Part shown: positions 5,636 to 5,871 of the stretch, piece by piece
Layout of the letters: each line of letters opens with the position of its first letter
Numbering within the stretch: position 1 is the stretch's first letter
Assembly: GCA_002898855.1 (NCBI GenBank)
Contig: BEIR01000093.1
Location: 1 to 5,871 of the forward strand
From: a bacterium HR41
Lineage (GTDB): Bacteria; Actinomycetota; Thermoleophilia; Solirubrobacterales; Thermoleophilaceae
Length of the DNA: 5,871 bases
Direction: 5' to 3'
Notes under the pieces: model-generated
Database searches by the model: none
The model's input: only the letters and a program-made list of their open reading frames with translations
What the model was told of the DNA's origin: nothing
Position numbers and translations under genes: made by a program

Positions 5636-5871
5636 CGTCCTTTCACCTCCTGGCCGGTTTCGGGGCTGCCGTCCGTGGCGTCGGTGCGAGCGTCGACGCC
5701 GTCCTCGCCGCGCTGCGACGCAGCCCGCTGCGGACGCTGGCGGAAGTCGTCGCTGAGCTCGGCGCGGAAGAGCGGGCGCGCCCAGCCGTGGAGGTCGACG
5801 TGCAGGTCCTCCCCGATGTCGACCTGGAGCTCGCCACCGTCGAGCACCACTCGCACCCGGCTGTCGACGCC
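5632..5871 (-). CDS. dapF: Diaminopimelate epimerase, C-terminal part (5' end outside window)
   Basis: Interconverts LL- and meso-diaminopimelate; the meso form is the lysine precursor and the peptidoglycan cross-linking residue. Only the last 79 residues are visible. The text VRVVLDGGELQVDIGEDLHV followed by GWARPLFRAELSDDF matches the closing beta-hairpin of DapF, which in this family follows the second catalytic Cys by roughly 20 residues, so both catalytic Cys residues lie outside the window. After the fold ends there is an unusual hydrophilic tail of about 37 residues rich in Arg, Gln, Asp, Glu and Gly. The stop overlaps the dapL ATG (ATGA), and the tail codons contain the dapL ribosome binding site. 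A generic epimerase fragment is possible, but the dapL neighbour makes DapF the best reading. Confidence 0.82.
   Translation of the reverse strand, partial: GVDSRVRVVLDGGELQVDIGEDLHVDLHGWARPLFRAELSDDFRQRPQRAASQRGEDGVDARTDATDGSPETGQEVKGR
5643..5650 (-). promoter_or_regulatory. Strong Shine-Dalgarno of dapL inside the dapF 3' end
   Basis: The minus strand reads GGAGGTGA, an eight-base match to the sequence complementary to the 3' end of 16S rRNA, seven bases before the dapL ATG. It lies within the last dapF codons (Gln-Glu-Val-Lys). Together with the ATGA overlap it points to efficient re-initiation and matched amounts of DapF and DapL. Confidence 0.8.

Noticed and set aside
1..5871. Mobile element, CRISPR, phage or defence island
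   Set aside because: No transposase, integrase, direct-repeat array, tRNA or toxin-like gene is visible; gene content and base composition are uniform and housekeeping in type.

Overview
The window is a densely coded, strongly GC-rich bacterial chromosome segment. Every gene I can support lies on the minus strand, so transcription runs from high to low coordinates. In that order the genes are: the 3' end of dapF (diaminopimelate epimerase, cut by the window edge), dapL (LL-diaminopimelate aminotransferase), a DUF429-like protein, hflX (ribosome-associated GTPase), dut (dUTPase), and most of a GspE/PilB-family secretion or pilus ATPase, cut at its 3' end. GTG starts, start/stop overlaps of four bases (ATGA, GTGA), a probable leaderless promoter and G/C-rich third codon positions suggest a high-GC actinobacterium. 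The use of DapL for diaminopimelate synthesis points to a deep branch such as Thermoleophilia, but this placement is inferred from gene content and style, not from a marker gene.

Region 3743-5871 looks like one transcription unit. The dapF stop overlaps the dapL start (ATGA), and the DUF429-like gene begins 15 bases after the dapL stop, in the same frame. DapL makes LL-diaminopimelate from tetrahydrodipicolinate, and DapF converts it to the meso form used for peptidoglycan and lysine. The link of the DUF429-like protein to this pathway is positional only. It also lacks the acidic residues expected at two RNase H-fold active-site positions.

Region 2284-3742 holds hflX behind a 97-base gap with a TACACT -10-like box that directly abuts an AGGAGG Shine-Dalgarno sequence. 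Region 1-2283 holds dut and the GspE/PilB ATPase, joined by a GTGA overlap. It is preceded by an 87-base gap with the same TACACT box placed so that transcription would start at or next to the dut GTG codon, plus two short inverted repeats.

No RNA genes, CRISPR arrays, insertion sequences, attachment sites or long repeats are visible, and no gene-free stretch exceeds 100 bases. Apart from the altered DUF429-like protein, the dut-ATPase coupling and the promoter layout, this is ordinary chromosomal housekeeping DNA. I do not see a convincing new multi-gene system.
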